Source: Streptomyces roseofulvus (lineage in GTDB: Bacteria > Actinomycetota > Actinomycetes > Streptomycetales > Streptomycetaceae). From it: a DNA stretch of 64,000 nt. Below are positions 19,159 to 27,382 of this stretch, one piece after another; position 1 is the stretch's first letter; each line of letters begins with the position of its first letter. The stretch lies in the NCBI RefSeq assembly GCF_039534915.1, contig NZ_BAAAWE010000001.1:4898001-4962000 (forward strand), written 5' to 3'. Under the pieces are notes generated by a model, which saw only the letters and a list, made by a program, of their open reading frames with translations, did not search any database and was not told where the DNA came from. The position numbers were made by a program, and so were the translations under genes.

Positions 19159-19221
19159 ATCTTGCCCGCACCCCGCCTCCGCGCGCGGGTGGTGGCACTG
19201 ACCCGGAGAACCTCACATCCC

Positions 19222-19335
19222 ATGAAGGTCAAGCCGAGCGTCAAGAAGATCTGCGACAAGTGCAAGGTGATCCGCCGTCACGGCCGGGTCATGGTCATCT
19301 GCGACAACCTGCGCCACAAGCAGCGCCAGGGCTGA
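19222..19335 (+). CDS. rpmJ: 50S ribosomal protein L36
   Basis: L36, 37 residues: MKVKPSVKKICDKCKVIRRH to the terminal RHKQRQG. The zinc site is CDKC with a later Cys (VICDN) and His. ATG at 19222 follows GGAGAACCTCAC. This is the zinc-containing form. Confidence 0.97.
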   Translation: MKVKPSVKKICDKCKVIRRHGRVMVICDNLRHKQRQG

Positions 19336-19526
19336 CGCACGCCGACCGAACCTGCACCTCGCAGTTCTTCGCGCGACGCATAGCAATACGTACATACGCA
19401 GAGCCCGTCCGGCCGTTCACGCACGGCTGACGGCACCTCCGGCGGGGGCCGGGGACCCGATCTGTACCTCATACGGCAGCCGGGAACGGTTCTGCAGCAG
19501 ACCCCCGAGAACACAGGAGCCATTGA

Positions 19527-19907
19527 ATGGCACGCGTTTCCGGTGTTGACATCCCGCGCGAGAAGCGCGTGGTGGTCGCACTCACCTACGTCTTCGGTAT
19601 CGGGCGTACCCGGTCCGAGGAGATTCTCGCCGCGACCGGCGTGAACCCGTCCACCCGTGTCCGCGACCTTGCCGAGGAAGACCTCGTCAAGATCCGCGAG
19701 TACGTGGACGCCAACCTCCAGACCGAGGGTGACCTCCGCCGCGAGATCGCCGCCGACATCCGCCGCAAGGTCGAGATCGGCTGCTACCAGGGCCTTCGCC
19801 ACCGTCGTGGCCTGCCCGTCCGCGGTCAGCGCACCAGCACGAACGCTCGTACCCGCAAGGGCCCGCGTCGCGCCATCGCCGGCAAGAAGAAGCCGGGCAA
19901 GAAGTAG
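19527..19907 (+). CDS. rpsM: 30S ribosomal protein S13
   Basis: S13, 126 residues, in the 30S head. Starts MARVSGVDIPREKRV; the helix-two-turn-helix YVFGIGRTRSEEIL and the basic C-terminal RGLPVRGQRTSTNARTRKG are typical. A 191-bp gap with no clear feature separates it from rpmJ. Confidence 0.98.
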   Translation: MARVSGVDIPREKRVVVALTYVFGIGRTRSEEILAATGVNPSTRVRDLAEEDLVKIREYVDANLQTEGDLRREIAADIRRKVEIGCYQGLRHRRGLPVRGQRTSTNARTRKGPRRAIAGKKKPGKK

Positions 19908-19973
19908 TCCTCAGCGGACGCTTGACCAAGCGGTCTTCGCTGTAGGACCGACCACCTCCCGTAGGAGTAAGAG

Positions 19974-20378
19974 ATGCCCCCCAAGGGTCGTCAGGGCGCT
20001 GCCAAGAAGGTGCGCCGCAAGGAAAAGAAGAACGTCGCTCACGGCCACGCGCACATCAAGAGCACGTTCAACAACACGATCGTCTCGATCACGGACCCGT
20101 CCGGCAACGTGATCTCCTGGGCCTCCGCCGGCCACGTCGGCTTCAAGGGCTCGCGCAAGTCCACCCCCTTCGCCGCGCAGATGGCCGCCGAGTCGGCCGC
20201 CCGCCGCGCGCAGGAGCACGGCATGCGCAAGGTCGACGTCTTCGTCAAGGGTCCCGGCTCCGGCCGTGAGACCGCGATCCGCTCCCTCCAGGCCACCGGC
20301 CTCGAGGTCGGCTCGATCCAGGACGTCACCCCCACGCCGCACAACGGCTGCCGTCCCCCCAAGCGCCGCCGCGTCTGA
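19974..20378 (+). CDS. rpsK: 30S ribosomal protein S11
   Basis: S11, 134 residues, on the 30S platform. Starts MPPKGRQGAAKKVRRKEKK; HGHAHIKSTFNNTIVSITD and the C-terminal DVTPTPHNGCRPPKRRRV are diagnostic. GTAGGAGTAAG precedes the ATG. Confidence 0.98.
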   Translation: MPPKGRQGAAKKVRRKEKKNVAHGHAHIKSTFNNTIVSITDPSGNVISWASAGHVGFKGSRKSTPFAAQMAAESAARRAQEHGMRKVDVFVKGPGSGRETAIRSLQATGLEVGSIQDVTPTPHNGCRPPKRRRV

Positions 20379-20405
20379 CGCGTCGCCTGCTTGACCTGGG
20401 CATTC

Positions 20406-20439
20406 GGGCGGTGCGTCCCCTTCGGGGGGCGTACCGCCC
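20406..20439 (+). terminator. UUCG hairpin between rpsK and rpoA
   Basis: A 15-bp stem with two G-U pairs (20406-20420 with 20425-20439) closes a TTCG tetraloop, 28 bp after rpsK. There is no T-tract. It could be an attenuator or a processing site that sets the rpoA level apart from ribosomal proteins. Confidence 0.55.
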
Positions 20440-20516
20440 GTACCCTTGCAGTACGCAGTACCGCAAGACCCCCGTCGGGCGTCAAATAGTGGGCGTCCAC
20501 GACTGAAGGAACACAC

Positions 20517-21539
20517 ATGCTTATCGCTCAGCGTCCGTCGCTGACCGAAGAGGTCGTCGACGAGTTCCGCTCCCGGTTCGTGATCGAGCCGCTGGAGCCG
20601 GGCTTCGGCTACACCCTCGGCAACAGCCTCCGCCGTACGCTCCTCTCCTCGATCCCGGGTGCCGCCGTCACCAGCATCCGCATCGACGGTGTCCTGCACG
20701 AGTTCACCACCGTGCCGGGCGTCAAGGAGGACGTCACCGACCTCATCCTCAACATCAAGCAGCTGGTCGTCTCCTCGGAGCACGACGAGCCGGTCGTGAT
20801 GTACCTGCGCAAGCAGGGCCCGGGTCTGGTCACCGCCGCCGACATCGCGCCCCCGGCCGGTGTCGAGGTGCACAACCCCGACCTCGTCCTGGCGACCCTG
20901 AACGCCAAGGGCAAGCTGGAGATGGAGCTGACCGTCGAGCGCGGTCGCGGCTACGTCTCCGCCGTCCAGAACAAGCAGGTGGGCCAGGAGATCGGCCGTA
21001 TCCCGGTCGACTCCATCTACTCGCCGGTTCTCAAGGTCACCTACAAGGTCGAGGCGACCCGAGTCGAGCAGCGCACCGACTTCGACAAGCTCATCGTCGA
21101 CGTCGAGACCAAGCAGGCCATGCGCCCGCGCGACGCCATGGCGTCCGCCGGCAAGACCCTGGTCGAGCTGTTCGGTCTCGCCCGCGAGCTGAACATCGAC
21201 GCCGAGGGCATCGACATGGGCCCGTCCCCGACGGACGCCGCCCTCGCCGCCGACCTCGCGCTGCCGATCGAGGAGCTGGAGCTCACGGTCCGCTCCTACA
21301 ACTGCCTCAAGCGTGAGGGCATCCACTCCGTGGGTGAGCTCGTGGCGCGCTCCGAGGCCGACCTGCTCGACATCCGCAACTTCGGTGCGAAGTCGATCGA
21401 CGAGGTCAAGGCGAAGCTGGCCGGCATGGGCCTCGCGCTCAAGGACAGCCCGCCCGGATTCGACCCGACCGCCGCGGCGGACGCCTTCGGCGCCGACGAC
21501 GACGCGGACGCCGGGTTCGTCGAGACCGAGCAGTACTGA
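20517..21539 (+). CDS. rpoA: RNA polymerase alpha subunit
   Basis: Alpha subunit, 340 residues, the dimer that nucleates RNA polymerase assembly and contacts UP elements and activators. N-terminal domain (MLIAQRPSLTEEVVDEFR to about 230) contains EPLEPGFGYTLGNSLRRTLLSS; the C-terminal domain (about 250-315) has LELTVRSYNCLKREGIHSVGEL-type helices, cut here as LELTVRSYNCLKREG. An acidic tail (ADDDADAGFVETEQY) ends it. GAAGGAACACAC precedes the ATG. Confidence 0.98.
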   Translation: MLIAQRPSLTEEVVDEFRSRFVIEPLEPGFGYTLGNSLRRTLLSSIPGAAVTSIRIDGVLHEFTTVPGVKEDVTDLILNIKQLVVSSEHDEPVVMYLRKQGPGLVTAADIAPPAGVEVHNPDLVLATLNAKGKLEMELTVERGRGYVSAVQNKQVGQEIGRIPVDSIYSPVLKVTYKVEATRVEQRTDFDKLIVDVETKQAMRPRDAMASAGKTLVELFGLARELNIDAEGIDMGPSPTDAALAADLALPIEELELTVRSYNCLKREGIHSVGELVARSEADLLDIRNFGAKSIDEVKAKLAGMGLALKDSPPGFDPTAAADAFGADDDADAGFVETEQY

Positions 21540-21570
21540 CGGTCGTAGTTCTGCTGCGGGTCCGCTTCGG

Positions 21571-21605
21571 CTGATCGCGCAGTTCCCCGCGCCCCTTACG
21601 GGGCC
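21571..21605. repeat. Recurrent Streptomyces intergenic motif
   Basis: The rpoA-rplQ gap contains CGCGCAGTTCCCCGCGCCCC followed by TTACGGGGC, forming a small GCCCC/GGGGC hairpin. I recognise CGCAGTTCCCCGCGCCCC as a very frequent intergenic sequence of streptomycetes; no function is known to me. Confidence 0.5.
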
Positions 21606-21687
21606 GGGGTCTCCGACAGGTAACCGCCTGCTCGGATACTGACACCGGTACCTCACACGGCCGGTGCAGATCACAAGGAGAAACACC

Positions 21688-22158
21688 ATGCCGCGTCCCG
21701 CGAAGGGTGCCCGCCTCGGCGGTTCCGCCGCTCACGAGAAGCTGCTGCTCGCCAACCTGGCGAAGTCGCTGTTCGAGCACGGCCGCATCACGACGACCGA
21801 GGCCAAGGCCCGCCGTCTGCGTCCCGTCGCCGAGCGCCTGATCACCAAGGCGAAGAAGGGCGACATCCACAACCGTCGCCTGGTGCTGCAGACGATCACC
21901 GACAAGGGCATCGTCCACACCCTCTTCACCGAGATCGCCCCGCGCTACTCGGAGCGTCCGGGTGGTTACACCCGCATCACCAAGATCGGCAACCGTCGTG
22001 GCGACAACGCCCCGATGGCCGTGATCGAGCTCGTCGAGGGCGAGATCGCCAAGAAGGCGACCGTCGCCGAGGCCGAGGCCGCCACCAAGCGCGCCGTCAA
22101 GGAGGCCGACGAGGCCGCCGCGGTCGAGGCGACCGAGGACGAGGCGAAGGACGCGTAA
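21688..22158 (+). CDS. rplQ: 50S ribosomal protein L17
   Basis: L17, 156 residues, with the core MPRPAKGARLGGSAAHEKLLL to about residue 120 and an actinobacterial Ala/Glu/Lys-rich C-terminal extension ending TEDEAKDA. ATG at 21688 follows AAGGAG. A strong terminator closes the alpha cluster. Confidence 0.98.
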   Translation: MPRPAKGARLGGSAAHEKLLLANLAKSLFEHGRITTTEAKARRLRPVAERLITKAKKGDIHNRRLVLQTITDKGIVHTLFTEIAPRYSERPGGYTRITKIGNRRGDNAPMAVIELVEGEIAKKATVAEAEAATKRAVKEADEAAAVEATEDEAKDA

Positions 22159-22180
22159 GCGTTCTTCCGACGTTTCTCAC

Positions 22181-22220
22181 GGAACGGGCCCGTACCCCCT
22201 GGGGTGCGGGCCCGTTCCCG
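22181..22220 (+). terminator. Terminator after rplQ
   Basis: An 18-bp stem (22181-22198 with 22201-22218, one G-U pair) with a two-base gap, 22 bp after rplQ. It ends the long ribosomal gene series before truA. Confidence 0.75.
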
Positions 22221-22241
22221 TGCGTCTGAGAGGATTTCCCG

Positions 22242-23099
22242 GTGAGTGATGACGTGCAGCCCGGGTTCGTACGGGTACGGCTGGACCTTTCCTACGACGG
22301 CCGCGACTTCTCCGGCTGGGCCAAGCAGGCCCGCGGCCAGCGGACCGTGCAGGGCGAGATCGAGGACGCGCTGAGGACCGTGACGCGGTCCCAGGAGACG
22401 TACGAGCTGACCGTCGCCGGCCGGACCGACGCCGGGGTGCACGCGCGCGGGCAGGTCGCGCACGTGGACCTGCCGGAGGAGCTGTGGCGGGAGCACCGCG
22501 AGAAGCTGCTGCGGCGGCTCGCGGGGCGGCTCCCGCACGACGTCCGGGTGTGGAGCGTCGCCGAGGCCCCCGAGGGCTTCAACGCCCGGTTCTCGGCGAT
22601 CTGGCGGCGGTACGCGTACCGGGTCACCGACCACCCCGGCGGCGTCGACCCGCTGCTGCGCGGGCACGTCCTGTGGCACGACTGGACCCTCGACGTGGAC
22701 GCCATGAACGAGGCCGCCGCCGCGCTGGTCGGCGAGCACGACTTCGCCGCGTACTGCAAGAAGCGCGAGGGCGCGACCACCATCCGCACGCTGCAGGCGC
22801 TGCGCTGGGAGCGGCGGCCCGACGGCATCCTGGAGGCCACGGTCAAGGCCGACGCCTTCTGCCACAACATGGTCCGCTCGCTGGTCGGCGCGCTGCTCTT
22901 CGTCGGCGACGGGCACCGGCCGGTGGACTGGCCCGGGAAGGTGCTGGCCGCCGGCGTGCGCGACTCCGCGGTCCACGTCGTCCGCCCGCACGGCCTGACC
23001 CTCGAAGAGGTCGGCTACCCGGCCGACGACCAGCTCGCCGCCCGCAGCCGCGAGGCCCGCAACAAGCGCACCCTGCCGGGCGTCGCCGGCTGCTGCTGA
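22242..23099 (+). CDS. truA: tRNA pseudouridine(38-40) synthase TruA
   Basis: TruA, 285 residues, isomerises U38-U40 in the tRNA anticodon arm. The catalytic Asp63 lies in AGRTDAGVHARGQ; FNARFSAIWRRYAYRV and FCHNMVRSLVGALL are conserved. GTG start at 22242 follows GAGAGGA. The position after rplQ is the common actinobacterial arrangement. Confidence 0.97.
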   Translation: MSDDVQPGFVRVRLDLSYDGRDFSGWAKQARGQRTVQGEIEDALRTVTRSQETYELTVAGRTDAGVHARGQVAHVDLPEELWREHREKLLRRLAGRLPHDVRVWSVAEAPEGFNARFSAIWRRYAYRVTDHPGGVDPLLRGHVLWHDWTLDVDAMNEAAAALVGEHDFAAYCKKREGATTIRTLQALRWERRPDGILEATVKADAFCHNMVRSLVGALLFVGDGHRPVDWPGKVLAAGVRDSAVHVVRPHGLTLEEVGYPADDQLAARSREARNKRTLPGVAGCC

Positions 23100-23115
23100 G
23101 CCGGCGGCGACCGGG

Positions 23116-24096
23116 TCAGCGCGGCGGGGCCGAGGCGGCCGCCGCCGCGTTCGCCTGGCTCTTGCCGCGGGCGTAGATCTGGTTGAAGACGAAGGTGCCC
23201 AGGTCGTCGCTGGCCTGGAAGACGGGCTTGTCCTTCGTGGTGACCTTGGTGCCGTTCGTGAAGCCGGCCTGGGTGAAGTAGGCGTACCGGCCCACCGAGT
23301 TGGCGCGGCGCAGGCAGACGGTGGCGTGGCAGAAGGTGCCGACGCCCTTGCCCGCGAGCGGCGCGATGCCGCCGGTGGCCTGCTTCTTCGCGGCCAGGGC
23401 GGCCTTCTCGGAGGGGAAGACGGCGACGCCGACGGTGATCGCCACCCCGTCCTTGACGTAGGTGGCGCGCAGCACGCGCTCGCACCCGTTCTTCTGGAGC
23501 ACCGAGCCGAGGCCGCCGGTGGTGACCGAGGCGCAGTTCTTCGTCGCGGAGGTCGCGCCCTTCTTGTAGGGGCGGCCGAACATGGTGAGCTTGGTGCCGG
23601 GGTAGAGCCCGTCGGTGGTCAGCGGCGCCTTGTCCTTCTTCGGATCGGTGATGTAGTCCTTCGGGTCCGGCGGGGGCGGCGGGGCCACGGAGGAGAAGGT
23701 CGGCGCGGGAGTGGGGGAGGCCGTCGTGGCGACCGGGGCCGTCGGCGTCGGGCCGCCGTTCTTGGCCTCGTCGTTCTTCTTGTTCGTCGCCACCACGGCG
23801 GCCGCGACGAGCGCGCCCACCGCCACCGTGGCGAGGACGCCGCCCGCGATCAGCAGGCGGCGCTTGCGGCGGCTGCCGGCCTCGGAGGCGGCCGCGAGGG
23901 CGCCCCAGTCAGGGGTGCCGTCGCCCTGTCCGCCCGCGAAGGGGTCCTGCGGCGGCGGGTAGCCGTACCCGTGCTGCGGCTGCTGCTGTCCGTACGTCCC
24001 CGGCTGCTGCGGGTACCCGTACCCGTGCGGCTGTCCGTACCCCTGCTGCCCCTGCTGCTGCGGCTCCTGCGGCCACTGCGGTCCCCCAAAGCTCAT
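23116..24096 (-). CDS. Membrane-anchored protein with Q/P/G/Y-rich N terminus, function unknown
   Basis: About 326 residues from the ATG at 24096. Residues 1-60 are a cytosolic Gln/Pro/Gly/Tyr-rich region with repeated HGYGYP units. A basic cluster (SRRKRR) precedes one membrane helix at about 81-103, then a Pro/Thr/Ala linker and an external domain of about 180 residues with four Cys that could form disulfides. No enzymatic motif is visible. Divergent from the ABC-F gene and convergent with truA. Two further Met codons lie 3 and 16 residues upstream in frame. Confidence 0.8.
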   Translation of the reverse strand: MSFGGPQWPQEPQQQGQQGYGQPHGYGYPQQPGTYGQQQPQHGYGYPPPQDPFAGGQGDGTPDWGALAAASEAGSRRKRRLLIAGGVLATVAVGALVAAAVVATNKKNDEAKNGGPTPTAPVATTASPTPAPTFSSVAPPPPPDPKDYITDPKKDKAPLTTDGLYPGTKLTMFGRPYKKGATSATKNCASVTTGGLGSVLQKNGCERVLRATYVKDGVAITVGVAVFPSEKAALAAKKQATGGIAPLAGKGVGTFCHATVCLRRANSVGRYAYFTQAGFTNGTKVTTKDKPVFQASDDLGTFVFNQIYARGKSQANAAAAASAPPR

Positions 24097-24152
24097 GCCG
24101 CGCATCCTAAACCGCTTGGGGGAAGCGGACGCGGGCGGTGACAATGCACCCC

Positions 24153-25775
24153 ATGGGACATGTCGAGGCCGCGCATCTGGAGTACTACCTTCCCGACGGG
24201 AGGGTCCTGCTCGGGGACGCCTCCTTCCGGGTCGGGGAGGGCGCCGTCGTCGCGCTCGTCGGGGCCAACGGCGCCGGCAAGACCACCCTCCTGCGGATGA
24301 TCGCCGGAGACCTCCAGCCGCACGGCGGCTCCGTCACCGTCAGCGGCGGGCTCGGCGTGATGCCGCAGTTCATCGGCTCCGTACGGGACGAGTCGACCGT
24401 TCGCGACCTGCTGGTCTCCGTGGCGCACCCCCGCATCCGGGAGGCCGCGAAGGCCGTCGACGCGGCCGAGCACCTGATCATGACGGTCGACGACGAGGCC
24501 GCGCAGATGACGTACGCGCAGGCCCTCGCCGACTGGGCGGAGGTACAGGGGTACGAGGCCGAGACGCTGTGGGACATCTGCACCATGGCCGCGCTGGGCG
24601 TGCCGTACGAGAAGGCGCAGTTCCGTCAGGTGCGGACGCTCTCCGGCGGTGAGCAGAAGCGGCTCGTCCTGGAGTCGCTGCTGCGCGGCACCGACGAGGT
24701 GCTGCTCCTCGACGAGCCGGACAACTATCTCGACGTGCCGGGCAAGCGGTGGCTGGAGGAGCGGCTGCGGGAGACCCGCAAGACCGTGCTCTTCATCTCC
24801 CACGACCGGGAGCTGCTCTCCCGCGCCGCGCAGAAGATCATCGCGGTGGAGCCCGGCGCGGCCGGCTCCGACGTGTGGGTGCACGGCGGCGGCTTCGACA
24901 CCTTCCACGAGGCGCGGCGGGAGCGGTTCGCCCGCTTCGAGGAGCTGAAGCGGCGCTGGGAGGAGAAGCACGCGCAGCTGAAGAAGCTGGTCGTCAACCT
25001 GCGGCAGGCGGCCGCGGTCAGCCACGAGATGGCGTCCCGGTACGCCGCCGCGCAGACCCGCCTGAAGAAGTTCGAGGAGGCCGGCCCGCCGCCGGAGCCT
25101 CCGCGCGAGCAGGACATCCGGATGCGGCTGCGCGGCGGCCGGACCGGCGTCCGGGCCGTGACCTGCGAGAATCTGGAGCTCACCGGCCTGATGAAGCCCT
25201 TCTCCCTGGAGATCTTCTACGGGGAGCGGGTCGGCGTCCTGGGCTCGAACGGCTCCGGCAAGTCCCACTTCCTGCGGCTGCTCGCCGGGGACGCGTCGGT
25301 GGCCCACACCGGTACGTGGAAGCTGGGCGCGCGGGTCGTCCCCGGGCACTTCGCCCAGACCCACGCCCACCCGGAGCTGGCCGGCCGCCCGCTCGTCGAC
25401 ATCCTGTGGACCGAGCACGCGAAGGACCGGGGCGCGGCGATGTCGATGCTGCGCCGGTACGAGCTGGAGCGGCAGGGCGACCAGCCCTTCGACAAGCTGT
25501 CCGGCGGCCAGCAGGCCCGCTTCCAGATCCTCCTCCTGGAGCTGGCCGGCACGACCGCGCTGCTCCTCGACGAGCCCACGGACAACCTGGACCTGGAGTC
25601 CGCCGAGGCGCTCCAGGACGGCCTGGAGTCCTACGAGGGCACGGTCCTGGCCGTCACCCACGACCGCTGGTTCGCCAAGAGCTTCGACCGCTACCTGGTC
25701 TTCGGCTCGGACGGCATCGTCCGGGAGACCACGGAGCCGGTGTGGGACGAGCGGAGGGTGGAACGGGCGCGCTGA
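24153..25775 (+). CDS. ABC-F family ATP-binding protein
   Basis: About 540 residues with two fused ABC domains and no membrane helices, so an ABC-F protein that likely acts on ribosomes rather than in transport. First domain: Walker A GANGAGKT, signature LSGGEQKR, Walker B LLLDEPDNYLD. A charged linker (FEELKRRWEEKHAQLKKL) separates it from the second: GSNGSGKS, LSGGQQAR, LLLDEPTDNLD. Possible starts are GTG 24138, ATG 24144 and ATG 24153; the last matches homologues beginning MGHVEAAHLEYYLPDGR. Whether it confers antibiotic tolerance cannot be told. Its last 50 bp are copied in the downstream gap. Confidence 0.92.
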   Translation: MGHVEAAHLEYYLPDGRVLLGDASFRVGEGAVVALVGANGAGKTTLLRMIAGDLQPHGGSVTVSGGLGVMPQFIGSVRDESTVRDLLVSVAHPRIREAAKAVDAAEHLIMTVDDEAAQMTYAQALADWAEVQGYEAETLWDICTMAALGVPYEKAQFRQVRTLSGGEQKRLVLESLLRGTDEVLLLDEPDNYLDVPGKRWLEERLRETRKTVLFISHDRELLSRAAQKIIAVEPGAAGSDVWVHGGGFDTFHEARRERFARFEELKRRWEEKHAQLKKLVVNLRQAAAVSHEMASRYAAAQTRLKKFEEAGPPPEPPREQDIRMRLRGGRTGVRAVTCENLELTGLMKPFSLEIFYGERVGVLGSNGSGKSHFLRLLAGDASVAHTGTWKLGARVVPGHFAQTHAHPELAGRPLVDILWTEHAKDRGAAMSMLRRYELERQGDQPFDKLSGGQQARFQILLLELAGTTALLLDEPTDNLDLESAEALQDGLESYEGTVLAVTHDRWFAKSFDRYLVFGSDGIVRETTEPVWDERRVERAR

Positions 25776-25779
25776 CCCG
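25729..25779 (+). repeat. 51-bp direct repeat, copy 1 (ABC-F 3' end)
   Basis: Covers the last 15 codons and stop of the ABC-F gene (CCACGGAGCCGG to GCTGACCCG). Copy 2 at 25876-25926 is identical at 50 of 51 positions by eye (T versus C in TGTGGG/TGCGGG). Confidence 0.9.
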
Positions 25780-25875
25780 ACGGGCGGGGGCCGACGGACG
25801 GAGTCCGGCGCAGCCGGCCGAAGCCGGGGAGGCCCCCCGGGTCCGAGCCGTGCGAGGGCGGCGCGAGGGCGGGGT

Positions 25876-25926
25876 CCACGGAGCCGGTGCGGGACGAGCG
25901 GAGGGTGGAACGGGCGCGCTGACCCG
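25876..25926 (+). repeat. 51-bp direct repeat, copy 2
   Basis: Second copy of the ABC-F 3' end, 147 bp downstream and outside any gene. Both copies are followed by a GACGGGCGGGGGC segment (25778 and 25937 areas), so the duplicated unit may originally have been longer. The rest of 25776-26036 is G-rich, repetitive and shows no gene. Confidence 0.9.
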
Positions 25927-26036
25927 GGCGGCGGACGACGGGCGGGGGCGAGGCGCGCGAGGGCGGCGTCGGGCAGGGGCTGCTGACGCAGACGCTGCGC
26001 GCCCTGGAGCGGACGGGCTCGTCGGCCGGGCGCGTT

Positions 26037-26066
26037 TTGACCCGGTCGGGGGAGCGCGGGTACGCT
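26037..26066 (+). promoter_or_regulatory. rplM-rpsI promoter
   Basis: TTGACC (26037-26042), an 18-bp spacer, then TACGCT (26061-26066): a good SigHrdB-type promoter. It lies 177 bp before rplM, leaving a leader of about 170 nt that is less GC-rich than its surroundings. Confidence 0.7.
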
Positions 26067-26242
26067 TCTGGTTTGTTATGCGTATTGGCTTCGTCGTTCT
26101 CACGCGGAGAGGCCTTGCGCGGTTCCCTGGAGCAGTTACCAGTGGCTCGCATACGGGCGGTGTCCCGGCAGTGTGTGCCCCAGCTGCATGATCGCTTCAG
26201 GTGTGTCTGGACTCCATCCACTGAAGAAGCGAAGGCTACGAA

Positions 26243-26686
26243 GTGCGTACGTACAGCCCCAAGCCCGGCGATGTCACTCGCCAGTGGCACATCATCGACG
26301 CGCAGGACATCGTCCTGGGTCGTCTGGCGACGACGGCTGCGAACCTCCTGCGAGGCAAGCACAAGCCGGTTTACGCCCCCCACATGGACATGGGCGACTT
26401 CGTCATCATCATCAACGCCGACAAGGTCCACCTGTCCGGCAACAAGAAGACCCAGAAGATGGCGTACCGCCACTCCGGCTACCCGGGTGGTCTGCGCTCC
26501 GTCCGCTACGACGAGCTTCTGGAGAAGAACCCCGAGAAGGCCGTCGAGAAGGCCATCAAGGGCATGATCCCCAAGAACTCCCTGGGCCGTCAGATGCTCT
26601 CGAAGCTGAAGGTCTACGCGGGCGAGAACCACCCGCACGCTGCCCAGCAGCCGGTCCCGTTCGAGATCACCCAGGTCGCGCAGTAG
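26243..26686 (+). CDS. rplM: 50S ribosomal protein L13
   Basis: L13, 147 residues, an early 50S assembly protein. GTG at 26243 gives MRTYSPKPGDVTRQWHIIDA; GRLATTAANLLRGKHKP and HSGYPGGL are conserved. Paired with rpsI 42 bp downstream. Confidence 0.98.
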   Translation: MRTYSPKPGDVTRQWHIIDAQDIVLGRLATTAANLLRGKHKPVYAPHMDMGDFVIIINADKVHLSGNKKTQKMAYRHSGYPGGLRSVRYDELLEKNPEKAVEKAIKGMIPKNSLGRQMLSKLKVYAGENHPHAAQQPVPFEITQVAQ

Positions 26687-26728
26687 TTCCGGCCACCCCC
26701 TAAGAACGAAAGAAATCTGAGGAGCATC

Positions 26729-27241
26729 GTGGCCGAGACCACCCCCGAGACCCCCATCGACGAGTTCGAGGGCGTCGAGGAGTACACCACCGAGACCGAG
26801 ATCGTCGAGGGTGACTACACCTCCGAGTCCCTCGCGTCCCGCTTCGGCGACCCGCAGCCGGCCGCCGGCCTGGGCCGTCGCAAGAACGCCATCGCCCGCG
26901 TCCGGATCGTCCCGGGCACCGGCAAGTGGAAGATCAACGGGCGTACGCTCGAGGACTACTTCCCGAACAAGGTCCACCAGCAGGAAGTCAACGAGCCCTT
27001 CAAGGTGCTCGAGCTCGACAACCGCTACGACGTCATCGCCCGCATCGCGGGTGGCGGTGTCTCCGGCCAGGCCGGTGCCCTGCGCCTCGGTGTCGCCCGC
27101 GCCCTGAACGAGGCCGACGTCGAGAACAACCGCCCGGCGCTGAAGAAGGCCGGCTTCCTCTCCCGTGACGACCGCGCGGTCGAGCGGAAGAAGGCCGGTC
27201 TCAAGAAGGCCCGCAAGGCTCCGCAGTACAGCAAGCGTTAA
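26729..27241 (+). CDS. rpsI: 30S ribosomal protein S9
   Basis: S9, 170 residues, whose C-terminal tail reaches the P-site tRNA. The first 45 residues are an acidic extension (ETPIDEFEGVEEY...), common in actinobacteria. The core follows from GLGRRKNAIARVRI to the basic end KKARKAPQYSKR. GTG at 26729, preceded by GAGGAGCATC. Confidence 0.98.
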   Translation: MAETTPETPIDEFEGVEEYTTETEIVEGDYTSESLASRFGDPQPAAGLGRRKNAIARVRIVPGTGKWKINGRTLEDYFPNKVHQQEVNEPFKVLELDNRYDVIARIAGGGVSGQAGALRLGVARALNEADVENNRPALKKAGFLSRDDRAVERKKAGLKKARKAPQYSKR

Positions 27242-27262
27242 TCGCCTGCTCGCACTGCTTGT

Positions 27263-27309
27263 ACGTACGCCCCGGCGCACTGCGCGTGCCGTCGGGGCGT
27301 ACGTTTTTT
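27263..27309 (+). terminator. Intrinsic terminator after rpsI
   Basis: A long stem built on ACGTACGCCCCG pairing with CGGGGCGTACGT, with an inner CGCAC/GTGC helix, is followed by TTTTTTC. This is a textbook intrinsic terminator, rare in such GC-rich DNA. Confidence 0.93.
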
Positions 27310-27382
27310 CTTAACCTCTTTCACCCCGGACCTTTCACCGGGATCTTTTTCACCCTTGGGCACGCATTTTCGGAGGACAGCT

